DNA of 64,000 bases from Heliopora coerulea. Its lineage: Eukaryota > Cnidaria > Anthozoa > Scleralcyonacea > Helioporidae. The stretch covers positions 1,116,001-1,180,000 of the forward strand of contig JASJOG010000073.1 in the NCBI GenBank assembly GCA_030142905.1, in the 5' to 3' direction. Position numbers and translations under genes: made by a program. Numbering within the stretch: position 1 is the stretch's first letter; each line of letters starts with the position of its first letter. The notes beneath the pieces are model-generated. The model did not search any database. It saw nothing but the letters and a program-made list of their open reading frames with translations, and had not been told where the DNA came from. This document shows positions 1-13,400 of this stretch, in pieces.

Positions 1-3000
1 GATCCTCACGGGCATACACACATAATAATAAATTCCCAAACGTATTATATGTTTTTTACATATCTTTCAAAGTTCAAACGTAATACCAAAACAAGTTAGA
101 TTTATGTAAGATAAATTATTTACGATCACATTGCGGAACACCGCTATAACGTATCTCAAACATTCCTGTAGAAAAGCGCTTTTACGGTTGCTAATCGCCG
201 TTCTAAAGTCAGTTAATATGTAGTCATATTACCATTTGATTACCTGTCTTCTTTGACATATGTCCGAATTGAAAATAACTAAAAAATGAATTTTCGTAGC
301 CAGTCCGAGCATAAACATTTATATTCGTAATCACTTATTTTGAAGGAACAAAACTGCCAGTGGGCAAACCTGTCACAAGGTCTAAATTTCACTTGTTTCG
401 ATAAAAAAAGATAAAAAGACTGAATGCCTTGATCACACTTGGATAACTTAGCCGATATGAGTCAGCAAGTGACACAAAAATGTGATATTTCAACATAAAT
501 ACAAAGCTTTCAGGTTTGGATTTGAGGCATTTTCGGATTTGTTTAGTTAACAGTCTCCCTAGGTAAGACGAACTGTACCATTTCACTCTTGCAAATATCA
601 GACGATTCTACTAGTCAGGGGGAGGACTTCAGAGGTGAAAGGGTTAAGTAAAAATCACAATTATTTTGACAAGTAGTTCTTCAACTGCAATGACACGACT
701 ATGAAATCACGAATTTGAGAAACATAAACTGTAAAACTGACGAATACATGAGGAAATTGCAAATTCACAGTTCACAAGACATTTAAAATAGTTTCAGGGT
801 CGTCGAACACATTTTATTTCAAGATAAACGGAAAGATTTAAAACAATTCTGGTTTTTTTCGACATTTGGACATTTCAGTACGATTTGCATTTGGTGATCT
901 ACGTCTGATCCTGGCACAAAACATGGAAACAATAAAATGATGTCAATTTCAAATGCCGCAACAACTGTTCCAAAACGTGAAATTTAATTTGCAATCTTTT
1001 GTTCTGAAGACTAACTAAAAGATTGCGCTTTTGTCTCAGCATTAAAGTGCATACAATACATGACGGTTGCGACTTAAGAAGCTATTCAAAAGTCGCTCGG
1101 ATTATTTTTATCTCCAGATAGGGAACGTTGCACAATTGACTGATGTTTAAAATGATTTGTTAGTTTCGCGTCAACTGCAGGAATATTACAGAGAAAATTG
1201 TTTGAAATGCCAAGTATGGATTAATTCCTTGGTTAAATAAATAACCGAGCAATGAAGAATTAACTAGTCATTCCAAAGTTTTTGTTATTTACAGATGCAT
1301 GGCCATTAGGGAACTGGGACTTCTTTTTACCTTCGATTTTCAACGGTCCTCATACAAACAAATGGCTCATGTTAATGTATTGTTAATTTTTTGTGGGCGG
1401 CCAAATGTCAGGTGGTTCTTGGCCTTCATTGTCTTGAACACGCGATAAACTCTGGTCACATGGACACATCACATAACGACTCGACTTCGTAATGTTTTCT
1501 TCTTGAGATAAGAGTGGTAAACACCCCTTAAAGTGTAGACCAGTTGACTGTGTCTCCGAAGCAGTTAACATTACAAATATCTGTAAAAGATTTAGACCGT
1601 TAAAGTAGAGCGAAAGTGGTTTAACTGACAATGTAACGTGAATTTTAAATCAGAGAACAACCTTTACCTGTACCTGTTAAAATATCACTTGTCAAGCCTT
1701 CATCATAAAATATGTTTTTAATATAACTTCAACTATATTACAGTTAAACCTGAATATCCTGTTTGACCATAAAAATTAATAGGAGGGCTTGGAAAAATTA
1801 ATACTCGCATGCACCTCTGAAACTTTGGCAACTTTGAAAATTTTGAATATGTCGGCCAGAACATTGGAGAATGACGACATCATTAAAGCAAGTCGAAGCA
1901 GATAAGCAAAAGAAGCAATTTCATTGGTCAAATAACATTGTTAAAAAATAACTTGTTGTTCCTGTTTATCTTACCAATTTTCCAAAGAATTAAAAACCAT
2001 ATTGGAAAATTATAGCGAGAAATGTACTTATTTGTTGTGAAATCATAAGGAATTTCTTTTGCTGCGCTAGATCCGGCTGTGCTAGTAGGGCTGGGAAGTT
2101 CCCATGTAAAAGCCAGTTGAAATTCAGCCATCTTACTAGGGCTTTTAATTATAACTCTTCTGTTTCACTTTGATTAAGCTTGGATAAAAAGACTGGGACC
2201 CTCAGTCTTGAAAGATAAACTTGTTTCCAAAACAATGGATCAACGTATCATCTTCGGTCAATTTACTTTTATCAAAATTTGTTTATTTATTCTTAACGAG
2301 AATGAGTAGACCAAGTAGAGACCCCCTCCGTTGTTCGCTGTCAGCCATACCAGATCTATTACCTTTCGTATGTTTGGTTAAAATCATTCGGTCGGGGAAT
2401 CTGGCTCGATCTCAGTGGTTTCACCAAAATCGTCCTTTGCTCGTTCGGAAACCATTGCTAACCACAAATGGAGTGGCGTGTCCATCGCGTAGAGAACGAA
2501 TGAAAAAAAGCAAAAAGTCTCGATAAAGGAAAAACCAGCAAAGCTTTGATCAAAAATTTTGATATGCTGTGTGTTAACGACCTACCTTGGCTCAACTTAG
2601 TACGAAGCCCAGAGCCTAGAAGTATATGAGAATTGACCCCTCGTGGAGTATAGTGAATCAGATACTATATCCAAGGTTTTTAAGAATTAAATTCAAATTT
2701 CGAAATACTGAGAAATATGTAAAATAACCACGGTAAATTTTTTAAATTTTACTTCGAAAGAGAGCACAAATGTTTTGAGTACTAAATCAGCACGTATTGC
2801 CTTCTGTGATATTCAGAAATGTCTTAACACTATGGGTATTTACTAAACAGATTAACTTGTGTATCGTGGTTACCATGCATGCACGATTGACATGATAGCA
2901 TTGTGGTTTAACCTACGGCCGCCGTTAATATACAGCTGAATACCTATACCTACATATACTTAATTTTTTCTATATTTCCTAACACAATGCCCAGACACCA

Positions 3001-3118
3001 AGCAACATTTCTACTCTGTTATTTAACCTACAAAATCATCTTGTCTTATTAATTTTATCAGTACTCCTTACTACAGCAACGATGAGGTTATTGCAGCCAA
3101 CGGACAAGGTTCCAACTG
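1..3118. repeat. Segmental duplication, copy 1
   Basis: This segment aligns end to end with 29029-33789 at high but imperfect identity, starting from the shared GATCCTCACGGG at both left ends. The duplication may extend left of the window. It ends at 3118, where a hAT element begins. Copy 1 lacks two insertions found in copy 2: the THAP element (site near 281-290) and a hAT-like element (site near 1205). I see no convincing gene in it. A short minus-strand reading frame at 1928-2131 starts in good context (AAGATGGC), but its copy in the second segment drifts like non-coding DNA and ends early. Confidence 0.9.
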
Positions 3119-3872
3119 CAGTGGCGTATATATAGGAGGGGGCAGGGGGGCGACTGCCCCCCCCCCAACGGACATTTCTGTCGGAAAATTTGAGCTTGTC
3201 GGAAAATTTGAGGGAGGATACTTTACTACATTTCGTTTCCTGAGAAATCAAGACAGATAATAGAAATGATACAATATTACGGTAAATGAAAATTTGAAAC
3301 TAATTTTATACATCTTTAACCTAAACCGAATGCGGAAAACCGAACGTTTTCTTTTGAAATATTGCAACTGTCTGACTACAAATTAGCGTGAGAAAGACCA
3401 TAGCAACGTCAAAGTTTCGTCCAATAAACTTGAACGTTTTAATTTTGAAACAACGCTTTAATTAACTCCCAGTGCACAGTCAATTGCAAATGCGGTAGTA
3501 CAAACAGGAAAATCGTGTAATCAAAATAATTATATATTATAAATAAATATAAAATTATATAAATATTAATAATATTAATATCAATTTTATTAATATTAAT
3601 TAAATATTAATATACTAATATATAAAATATATTATGAATAATAATTAAAATTGTTGGTAACCTTTTGTGTTTTGAAAAGAAGCCAGTCAATGCTAGTTGA
3701 TTGGCGCCGCTGTGTCCGCTTATTACAGCCGAAGTTAGACTGCTGTTACTAATTCTTAATTCAAGGAATCAAAGAAGATAAGATTAGAGAAAAAACATTC
3801 GGACCGACTTGAAGAAAACCTCAAAAGAAAGCAACAACGCCGCCAAAGCCGATTCGGAAGAAAATTCAATGT

Positions 3873-5814
3873 TTGTTGTGCAAAGAAACTTTTGGCAGCG
3901 ATTTCCGTGCAAGGCACAACAAGAAATACAGCTCATCTTGGGCTGACGAGCACAAGCACATTCCATACCAAGATGAATCTGCTGTAAAAAATCCGTTCGA
4001 AGCTTCCCTGAGACGCCCGAGGTGGCCGTTTGAAGAATTCGCCTTAGCCAACCGCCAACAAGCTCTACTGATTCAGGACTTCCCGGGACGACACAGCAAG
4101 AAGTTGAACAAGGTTTAACAGTTAGTACAGAAGAAAATATTGAAACGACAAAATCAAAGAAAACTTGTACTGATACCGTCGAACGCTGTCAAAATAGTGC
4201 TAGAATGAAACAATTTTCAACGCCAGTCACCACTAAAAATATTAAATACAAAGTAGAAAAACAGATCTTGCTCGACCGAAATCAACCGACCGAGTCTATG
4301 CGCAGTAACGCTAGTGACGATACAAGAGCTGGTTTTTTGTTACCGACATGTGAAACAGTTCTTCCAGTTTATATTACCCTGATGAATCTGATGAGACTAA
4401 TGAGGCTAGTGGCAATGATTTTGAGGGATCTGAGCTCGTTGAACCAAGCCAGTCCAAAATTAACAACACAGATATCCCTAACCAACCGTGCAAAGGGAGC
4501 CAATGGCACTATTACATGGAAAATATCCGACTGAACTTGGAAAATTTAAAGAAACTTCAATATTTGGTTCCTTGAAAGAAGCTTTGGTAAGGCACGGACC
4601 CTGTCAACCGGAGCAGTACAATTTTCCCAAATCAAAATATTCGCGCCATTTCTGTTCGGAATGGTATTATACATATTCACGTCAAAAACGCGATTGGCTG
4701 TCTTATTCTGTTGAGTTAGAGGCAATGTTTTGCCTTTGTTGTTGGCTCTTTCCCAACTTCAACGATAAATCGTTTGATAAAAACTGCAGTGATCCTCGAT
4801 TCGAAGTGAGTAATTATAAAAAAGGATTAGAAAAATCAAAGCACATGAGAATTCTCGCTTTCATTGTATCAGTCTTGAACAATTGAAGTCGTTTACTAAG
4901 CGACTTAAAATTAATGCTACAATAGATGCCAGTTCACTGGCAGAGAAACAGCAGCAGCTAAATTTTTATATGGCAGTGCTGGATAGAATATTTTCCGTTA
5001 CAATTTATTTGGCTTCTCAAAGATTAGCATTCCGAGGTCATCGCTCTGAAGGTCAAAACGGATTCATGGAAACATCCGAAAATAGTGGAAATTTTTTAGA
5101 ACTTTTCCGTTTGCTCGCCCTGTTTGATCCAGTTATTGCAGAACACTTAAGCAGCTCAAAACTATAAGGGAAGTATACTTCTCTAGGAATTCAAAATCAA
5201 ATTATAGATTGAATCGCTCACTCAGTTTACTCCAAAATCATCGACGAATTTCGTGAAGCCAAACTTTTTTCGGTAATATTAGACATTACTCCATACGTTT
5301 CACACCTTGACCAATTGACATTTTCCGTGCGTTATGTGAAAGATACTCATCCAAATGAGAAATTTATTTGCTTCTCAGACATGGCCCAAGAACTGCAAAG
5401 TGTATCCTGAAGAAATTAATTAACTTGCTTGACCAGTACAGCTTGGAAAAGAGTAACATACGTGGGCAGGGTATGGATGGCTGTTCTACTATGTCTGGTG
5501 AAAAAGGCGGTTTGCAAGCACTAGTTAGACAAATCTGTCCCAAAGCAGTGTACGTTCTTTGTTCCGCCCATAGATTTAACTTGGTGCTCTGCAAAGCGGC
5601 CTTGTGCCGATGCCAAAAGTTTCTTTGGAACTTTAGAAAAACTCTACAACTTTTTTTGTGTCGAGTACAAAACGTATTGCCGCTCTTCACCAAGCACAGA
5701 AAGATCTTTCTTTCAAATGCAATATGCCTCAAGCATTATACGATACAAGATGGGCATCACGAAGTAAAGCTGTTAAACACATTCAGGACGTTCAACACAT
5801 ACAGACGGTTATGA
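3873..5814 (+). pseudogene. hAT transposase, 5' part (ZMYM1-like)
   Basis: The pieces lie in several frames. First comes a finger-like stretch (CKETFGSDFRARHNKKY, about 3879). Next is a zf-TTF/BED-like region near 4615-4860 with FCSEWYYTY, the FCLCCWLF cysteines, and GLEKSKHM. A DUF4371 region follows at 4920-5160. Then comes the second part of the RNase H-like catalytic fold near 5470-5600, with GMDGCSTMSGEKGG and CSAHRFNLVL, the DGASNMSG and AH.LNLV motifs of this family. Frameshifts at about 4530, 4885 and 5165-5370 plus a stop near 5167 make it non-functional. Family membership rests on motif order and is firm. The remainder continues at 8389 after the LINE. Confidence 0.85.
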
Positions 5815-8388
5815 ATTAATACGTACAGACAGAAATCGAAATGGTGGTGGAGTTGCTATATATGTTCGTAGCCCCTTTAACTGCAAAGTTCGAGTAGATT
5901 TGATGCCAAGAGAATTGGAGATAATTACAGTTAAAATTTTAAAACCAAGAGCAAAATCGTTCTTGCCTAATACTTGGTATAGGCCTCCTGATGCCCCTCT
6001 TGGGGTGTTTGACGAGTATGAAAAATGTTTACAATCTATGGACATAAAGGATTTAGAAATCGTTTCAACAGGTGACTTCAATTGCGATTGGCTTCGTCAA
6101 AATGGGAAAAGTCAAACAAAAAAATTAGTTGAAATTACTGAGACATTACAGCTACAACAAATTATTACTGAGCCGACTCGCATAACTAAAAATTCACAGG
6201 CTCTGATTGACCTGTTTTTCACTAATCGAGCTAGAAACATAATCAAATCTGGTGTTGACCACATTACAATCAGTGATCATAGCCTCATCTATATCCACAG
6301 GAAAATATCAATTCCTCGCAATAAACCTAAAGTGATTCTTACACGGCAATTTAAACATTATGACTTAGCAGCCTTTAGGAATGATCTAATTCAAATTCTC
6401 CAAATAAAACCTGACGTGCTAGACCCTAACTTCCTTTGGAACGATTGGAAAGCAAAATTTCTTGCTGTAGCAGACGCACATGCTCCTCCGGTCATCAGGA
6501 GAGTTAGAAGTGAATACGCACCATGGCTTACAAGTGATATAAAAAACAAAATATACAATAGGGAATTCCTTAAGAAAAAAGCAATTAAAACAGGGTCTGA
6601 AAGAACTTATAAAGCATATAAAAAAGCAAGAAGTGAACTTAACAAACTGGTCAAAAAAACAAAAGCTAGCTATTATAGAAATGCACTGAACTAATGCAAA
6701 AACAATCGAAAAGAAATGTGGAAAATCATTAATAACCTTAATACAAATGTAGATTCTATAGCTGATGCTCTGAATACATACTTTAACGACATTGGATCTG
6801 ACTTGGTTGACAAACTGCCTGAAAGCCACATTGCCCCTGAAGCTTACATCTCACCACGTAATACAAGTTATGAACTTAACAAAATCACAACAAATAAAGT
6901 TTATAGACTACTCTCAAGGAGAAAACCATCTAAAGCTACTGGACATGACAGAATATCACCAAAACTTGTGAGAGATTGTGCCTATATTGTCACTGAATCT
7001 CTTACAACATATTTAACATGTCTATAGAAACAGGTATTTTCATTGATGACTTTAAGGTGGCGAGTGTGTCTCCTATACACAAATCAGGCAGTAAGTCAGA
7101 CTGCAGTAACTATCGATCAATATCTGTTCTCTCCACAATAGCGAATGCTTTTGAGAAATTAATCTCGAACGAGATGACAATATATCTAGAATCTAATAAA
7201 CTCCTATGTGAATACCAAGCAGGATTCAGAAAAAAGAGTTCCACTCAGACATCACTTTTAAACATTACTAACAACTGGCATATAAATATGGACCATTGTA
7301 ATTCCATATTTACATTAATGATTTGCCTAACTGCTTACGCAAATCCACAGCTAGGATGTTCGCTGATTACACTAATTTAACAAGAAGAGGTACCTCTATT
7401 GCTGATATTGAAACAAATTTAAACGAAGATTTAGAACATATACATCAATGGTTGCTGGCTAATAAGCTTACTGTAAATAAAGAAAAAACTGAATACATGA
7501 TCGTTGGATCTAGACAGAGACTAAATAATATTAGTAACGACCCTGATCTTAAACTTGGAGGAACTAGAAAAAAAGGGTGGAAGAAACTAAAACACTGGGA
7601 GTCATAGTTGATGACCAACTTAAATAGAAATCCCATGTAAACAATATAGTCAGTAAGGTGTCTAAGGATATAGGGATGATTAGGCGTATGAAAGCTTTTG
7701 TACCACGTGAGACATTGATCTCAGTCTACAATGCAATTGTTTTGCCATATTTTGACTATTGTAGCCTTGTTTGGAATACCTGCAATAATTATTTACTTGA
7801 AAAACTACAAAAAATACAAAACAGGGCTCCAAGGGTCATTACTGGTAAATCATATGGATTTAAATCTATTTCGATCATTAGAGAATTAGGTTGGCAACCA
7901 TTGATGGAGAGAAGGGAAGACAAAAAAGCTGTATTTATGTACAAAATAAGAAAAGGGAATATCTGGAAAGTACTTCCCATATTTTTAAGGCTGCATGTTA
8001 TCAAATATAAGGCCTACGGAATAATAACTGTAATTATGTTTTGGATAAGCCCAAAACAAATTTCCTTAAAAAAAGTATTAGTTATTCCGGGGCTAAAATT
8101 TGGAACAACCTACCAAGATCTCTTAAAGTGAACAATATCTCTTTATGGCATTTTCGGGCTCTACTCAAAGACAGATGGACTCATGAATAAGCCTAAAGGT
8201 TTTTTAAATAATTGTAAAGTAATACCAGTAAGATACATATACTGTTTCTCTTTATTGTAGCGTGTTTTAACTTTGTTTAATAAGTTAGTTAAAAACATAC
8301 GGCTCCTTGGAAAACAGACTTGTAAATAGACTGAACGACTATCGTTTATATAAATAAAATTAAATAATAATAATAATAATTATTGGAA
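5808..8388 (+). mobile_element. L2/CR1-like LINE, 5'-truncated, nested in hAT
   Basis: A LINE inserted in the hAT transposase. It begins inside the endonuclease domain, so it is 5'-truncated, as is common for target-primed insertions. It ends in an (AAT)n tail at about 8363-8383. Transposase-like coding sequence resumes immediately afterwards. I could not define a target duplication. It is younger than the hAT copy it interrupts. Confidence 0.85.
5815..8131 (+). pseudogene. LINE ORF2: APE endonuclease and reverse transcriptase
   Basis: The AP-like endonuclease starts at RTDRNRNGGGVAIYVR and continues with WYRPPDAP, TGDFNCDWL, DLFFTN and ISDHSL (5825-6290). The catalytic GDFN and SDH motifs are present but the N-terminal third is missing. 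A linker and the reverse transcriptase follow (6716-8131). The fingers region (SPIHKSGSKSDCSNYRSISVL) is intact, but the palm is internally deleted at about 7295-7320, removing motif A and the PQG motif. Motif C reads FADYTN in place of FADDTN, so a catalytic aspartate is also lost. The C-terminal region near 7740-7900 (VLPYFDYCSLVWNT, KLQKIQNRAPRVIT) is typical of this clade. Confidence 0.9.
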
Positions 8389-9231
8389 GAAAATATGCTT
8401 GAATCTGATGCTCATGTCGACGCAGAAAGCCTAAAAACAACATTTCACATTATAAATTCTTAATCATGTGTTATCTGTGGTTTCACGTTTTAGTTATTAC
8501 AAAGTGAGTCAGTGATAGCATACAATCCACTACTCAAAACATAACGCTGACATCGAAATTGGTAAAATCATGCATTGAGCAATTTAAATCTTTTCGCGCT
8601 AATAATGAGCATTTTTAAGCTATTTTAATCAAAGCTGCAGCAAGATGTCAAATGATGCAATTTCCTGCTGAGTTCAAAGCTAAACGAATCCTGCGAAAGA
8701 AGAGTTTTCATGATGAGCAATCCGTGGATGATCCAATGAAAACAAGAAAAGATCTTTTCCGTGTAAATGTGTACAATGTTATTGTTGATCGCATCATTGC
8801 CGAATTGGAGAACTGTTTTACAGACCTGTCAGAGTTTGTTGTGTCTTCACTTGAATGCCTCCTTCCTGCCAAAATAATGAACGTTGTCGTCAATTCCAAC
8901 TTGAGACAGGAACATCTGCAGCCAAGTGAATTACAACTTAGCCAACTTGGTAAGCTTATGGAATTCTACAAGGGAGATCTGTGGTGAAGATAATGATGTT
9001 CAAGTCGAGTATGATAACGTTTGTGCTCTTTTCAACACCTGGACATTTATGGACAACGAGGAGGTTCCGCAGGATCACGAAGATATTCTGCCATTTCTGA
9101 AAGACAACAATCTGACTAACTTCAGTAATGTTATGATCCTACTACAGATTGCGTTAACTATACCTGTATCGCCCGCTCATGATGAAAGATCTTTTAGCTG
9201 CCTAAAGCGGGTTAAAACATATATGCGATAG
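8389..9231 (+). pseudogene. hAT transposase, 3' part with dimerisation domain
   Basis: This resumes the transposase interrupted by the LINE. Readable blocks are FPAEFKAKRILRKKSFHDEQ (8655), an insertion-domain helix region (8760-8900), and the C-terminal hAT dimerisation motif near 9145-9229 (ALTIPVSPAHDERSFSCLKR). A frameshift at about 8985 and a stop near 8617 break it. With the 5' part it makes one dead transposase in the usual order of the family. Confidence 0.85.
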
Positions 9232-9464
9232 ACAATGAAGGAGACGCGACTTTCAAATTTGGCGACGATTGCCATAAATCGCAATGTCGTTCAAGGGCTA
9301 CATCTACGCGAGCTGCAAAAGCCATTTCTGGCAAAAAACCGATTCTTTTCTAAGACAAGCTCATGACTAAAATGACTTGTGTGGTATACTTTTTGCAAGT
9401 AATGTACATAATTTGATATTACCTTTGTGACTTCTTTGACTAAACTTCTACATTATGTGCAACC

Positions 9465-9760
<296 letters not shown>

Positions 9761-9849
9761 TATTTTTTGATGATTTCTAAAAATGCGTTTGCCTTTTGTT
9801 CAGGTAACCTGACTTAGGCTAACTCTTGTCGGAAATTTTTCAAATTGTT

Positions 9850-10416
9850 ATATACGAAGAGGATGCCAAGCATGTAAAAAGCGGAAAATTGGCGACAGTT
9901 GTAGGCACTGTTTGGTGCGTGGGTGAGTATGGCCTCATTGCTTCGGAATGCGAAAAGAATGTGCCTCGAAACCAGGGAAACGAAAGGCGACTACCCTGAA
10001 CATGGGACAGGGATTAGCCGAAGAAAAGAAAGTGTGCCATCAGTGCAACGGCTGCGACAAAATTTTCGAACAAAGCAAGCCTTTTTGGCGATGTAAATGT
10101 TGCAAGTCCGTGAACTATTGTGATTACAAATGTCAGAGAATTCACTGGCCACAGCATAAACATTGTGGAACGCCGTCAAGCAAGGAATCCAAAATAGAAA
10201 GCAAACGACGCAAGACACAAGTTCGGGTAATTTTGTCGGTCATCTCACGCCAAAGCAATACCAAAAGGTAATCAACCTGGCAGGGAAAAGATTTTCAATG
10301 GAGAGAAAGCTCAATGGGAAGAAGACAGAGATTCTGAGGGACACAAGAGCCCCAGTGTCCATCGTTTCAACAAGCTTCAAAAAAGACCATTTCCCAGCGT
10401 GTAGATTAGAGATGTA
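9850..10416 (+). pseudogene. Retroelement nucleocapsid, MYND finger and protease
   Basis: A cysteine cluster (CQACKKRKIGDSCRHCLV, about 9868-9921) is followed, one frame over, by what looks like the rest of a CCHC knuckle ending in ASEC. Residues encoded at 10034-10166 form a complete MYND-type zinc finger: CNGC, about ten residues, CKCC, then NYCDYKCQRIHWPQHKHC. In another frame, 10163-10416 gives the retropepsin region. The active-site motif reads DTRAPVSIVS at about 10339, where an active enzyme has DTGA, so it is probably dead. A MYND domain in this position is not part of the standard Ty3 layout. Confidence 0.75.
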
Positions 10417-13400
10417 AGCGATTTGCTGGATGATGATGATGAGTCAGAAAGGACCAGAGCCTACGGTTAGGTGTGGACTCTCATGAGCTGAACAAGAAGA
10501 CCCAAACAAATCGTCACCCAATCCCTAGAATCCAAGAAACTCTAGACAGTCTCAGCGGAAACTCATAGTTTTCTGTATTCGACCAAGGGAAAGCCTACCA
10601 TCAAGGATTCTTCAAGCCTGAAAGTCAGCCACTCACTGCATTGATAACACCATGGGGACTGCACGACTGGGTTCGCATCCCATTTGGACTGTGAATTGCT
10701 CCCGCCTCCTTCCAACGCTTCATAGAAACATGCCGTGGGGACCTGCGAGATGAAATATGTACATTACCGTATTCAGCACCTCCTTCGACGAAAACATTAC
10801 AAATCTTAGAAAGGTACTTCAACAACTTAAAGAACACGGTGTCAAACTGAAAACTAAAAAGTGTACAATGTTTAAGCGAGAGATCTTGTTCCTGGGGAGC
10901 GTCGTATCAGAAGAAAGATACAAACCGGATCAGTCCAAAATTGCTCCTGTACTTCCACTGAAAGAAACTCTTCCCAAAACAATAAGTGATGTCCGAAAAG
11001 TAATGGGATTTTTGAACTATTATCGACGCCAAGGACAACAATCGCTTCCTAAAAGTTGGGGGGATGGAGCCGGCCAATTGATGTGGAAGCATTCCCTCTG
11101 AAAGTTGTTTTGTTTTTTAAATCTGCTTATGAAATGCCTGTTCCGGCGTTCTGAGATTGTTTCTTTGGAACGACATTCACACCTTATTTTTCAATCGAAA
11201 TGAAGCCATGCATTTCCTCCAAACAGCGATAAAGACGTTATAGTACAACTAAACAAAGTATTTCTGATTGTTTACAAAATGGCGTCCAAAGAACGATCGG
11301 ACTGTAAAATAACTTGGCAAATTTTCATAATTTGTCATGTATTCGAACCAACAATACCTAGGTAAGAATTGGGGCTGAAAAAGGTTATATCGGAAAATCG
11401 TAAAGGTAAACATGGAACCATAAGCGCTGCGGGAACAGAAATTAGGCTTCAGTTGCCACGAACTTTGCAAAAAGTGGGGGGGATAATTATATATGTATCC
11501 CCCTCTGTCCAAAAGGTGGGGGGATATGTCTCCCAATCCCCCCCAGGATTTACGTCCTTGATCGACGCTATATCGAGAACTTTTCAAGAATCTTCAAGCC
11601 AATTTACGACCTTGTCAAGACCGTAGACAACAAAAAAACGAAAGCCAGTGCCAAAGCAAAACACGGCGGTCAGTCACATCCAAACAAGCCAATCACCTTA
11701 CCGTTAACTCACCAAACAGCTTTAGAGAGACTTATCGAATGTCTTGTAAGCCTACCAGTTATGGCATATCCAGATCCTAATAGTCCTCATGTCCTGCATA
11801 CAGACGCATCCGGAAGCGGACTGGGCGCTGTACTCTACCAACGACAGAAGGATGTCTTATGTGTCTCGTCACTTATGGTTCTGGCACATTAACAGCTGCA
11901 GAAAAGAACTACCATCTCCATTTTAGCAATTTGGAATTTCTTGCTCTTGTGAGTACAGATAAGAATCCGTTGACATATGTCTTGTCAATCGCCAAATTGA
12001 ACGCAGGTGGACTTCGGTGGGTGGGAAAGTTAGCAGATTCTAAATTTCTCATCCGGTATCGACCAGGTAAAGAAAACGCCGATGCTGCCACATTGTATCG
12101 AACACCGAAGGGTATGGATGACTACATGAAATCGTGTACTGAGAAGACCAGTCAAAACGGTTACGGACGACCATCCAAAGAGTACAACTTCAAGCAGAGG
12201 GATATGTGGACTGGATATCTTCGTTGACCAACAGTTCAAGTATCTCAAGTGTCGACGTATCAAGACCCTCGGTGAGCATCAGACCAACGCTCAAACGACT
12301 GACATTGGACAGGCCCAAGTTGAAGATAATGTCATTGGTAAAGTGTACTCGTTTACCAAAGCAGAAAAACGACCGACAGCAAGTCCGCGAACCCACAAAT
12401 CACCTGACAGACGATTGCTTTTCCACGAATGGCAGAAGCTGTCAATCGATGCAAATAGAGTGCTACGAAGGAAAAGTGGCGCATACAAACAAATAGTTCC
12501 CCCCAGGAGGAATCACCAGATGGTATTGAAAGAACTTCACGAAAACATGGGTCATCTTTTGTCTGACAGAGTCCTACATCTCGTGAGAGAACGATTTTAT
12601 CGGCCAAGAATGCAAAGTGATGTAGAACTGTAGGTCAAGCATCTCTGTCACTGTGTTAAACAGAAACTTCCACGACTAAAACTAGAACTCCACTTCAACC
12701 GATTATTACGTCTTCGCCATTCGAAATGATATCAATCGATTTCGTTTACTTTACTTTACTTCCTTCACCTGGAAAAGTCAAGTGACGGATTTGAGTATAT
12801 TCTAGTGATCGTTGACTACTTTACGTAATATGCACAAGCTTACCCTACTCGAAACTAAGCTGGAAAGGCCGCTGCCGACAAGCTGTACAACGATTTCGTA
12901 CTTTGTTTCGGGTTTCCCGCCAAAATCCATCACGACAAAGGTGGACAACTCGAGAACCAACTCTTCCTGAGGCTTGAACAGCTTTCTGGCGTAAAGTATT
13001 TCCGCAATAGTATTCCTACCTGCAGGACGGAAAATGAATGAGAAAGGCGCTAAAGCCAAAAAGTACTACGATCCTTGGATGCGCTGCTCATCTCTACAGT
13101 CCAGCGATCGAGTACTGATGCGAAACCTAAGTAAACGTAGTCGTCCGGGAAAACTCAGATCGTTCTAAGAAAATAACATTCACGTCGTGGTTCACCTGAA
13201 GGGTCCGGAAAGTGCAGTTTATGAAGTCAGCCTTGAAATCGCAGTTTTACACAGGAACCTACTTCTCCTATGTGACTTGTTTCCAGCTGATGATCAACAG
13301 GCCAATGCAGGTCCACCACAACATTAACGTAACAAACGACGATAGAGATCCACAGTTCCAGTAGTAGCGAAAGGTTACGAAACGTCCACGGATAGAGAGA

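Larger units (their letters stand above)
3119..9400 (+). mobile_element. hAT transposon (ZMYM1/DUF4371 type), decayed
   Basis: The left end is placed at CAGTGGCG (3119), a typical hAT terminus, exactly where the homology of the two duplicated copies stops. It is followed by a G-rich then C-rich tract (3137-3172). The interior to about 3780 is AT-rich and non-coding, and the broken transposase lies at 3873-9231. The element is split at about 5808-8388 by a LINE. No matching right terminus was found, so the right limit is approximate, and an 8-bp target duplication could not be confirmed. Confidence 0.7.

Noticed and set aside
1928..2131. Minus-strand frame starting AAGATGGCTGAATTTCAA as a gene start
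   Set aside because: The paralogous copy at about 32664-32796 shows replacement changes and an early stop; no donor is conserved.
4380..4410. CTGATGAG sequences in the hAT coding region
   Set aside because: No GAAA partner or flanking helices; a chance match to the hammerhead core.
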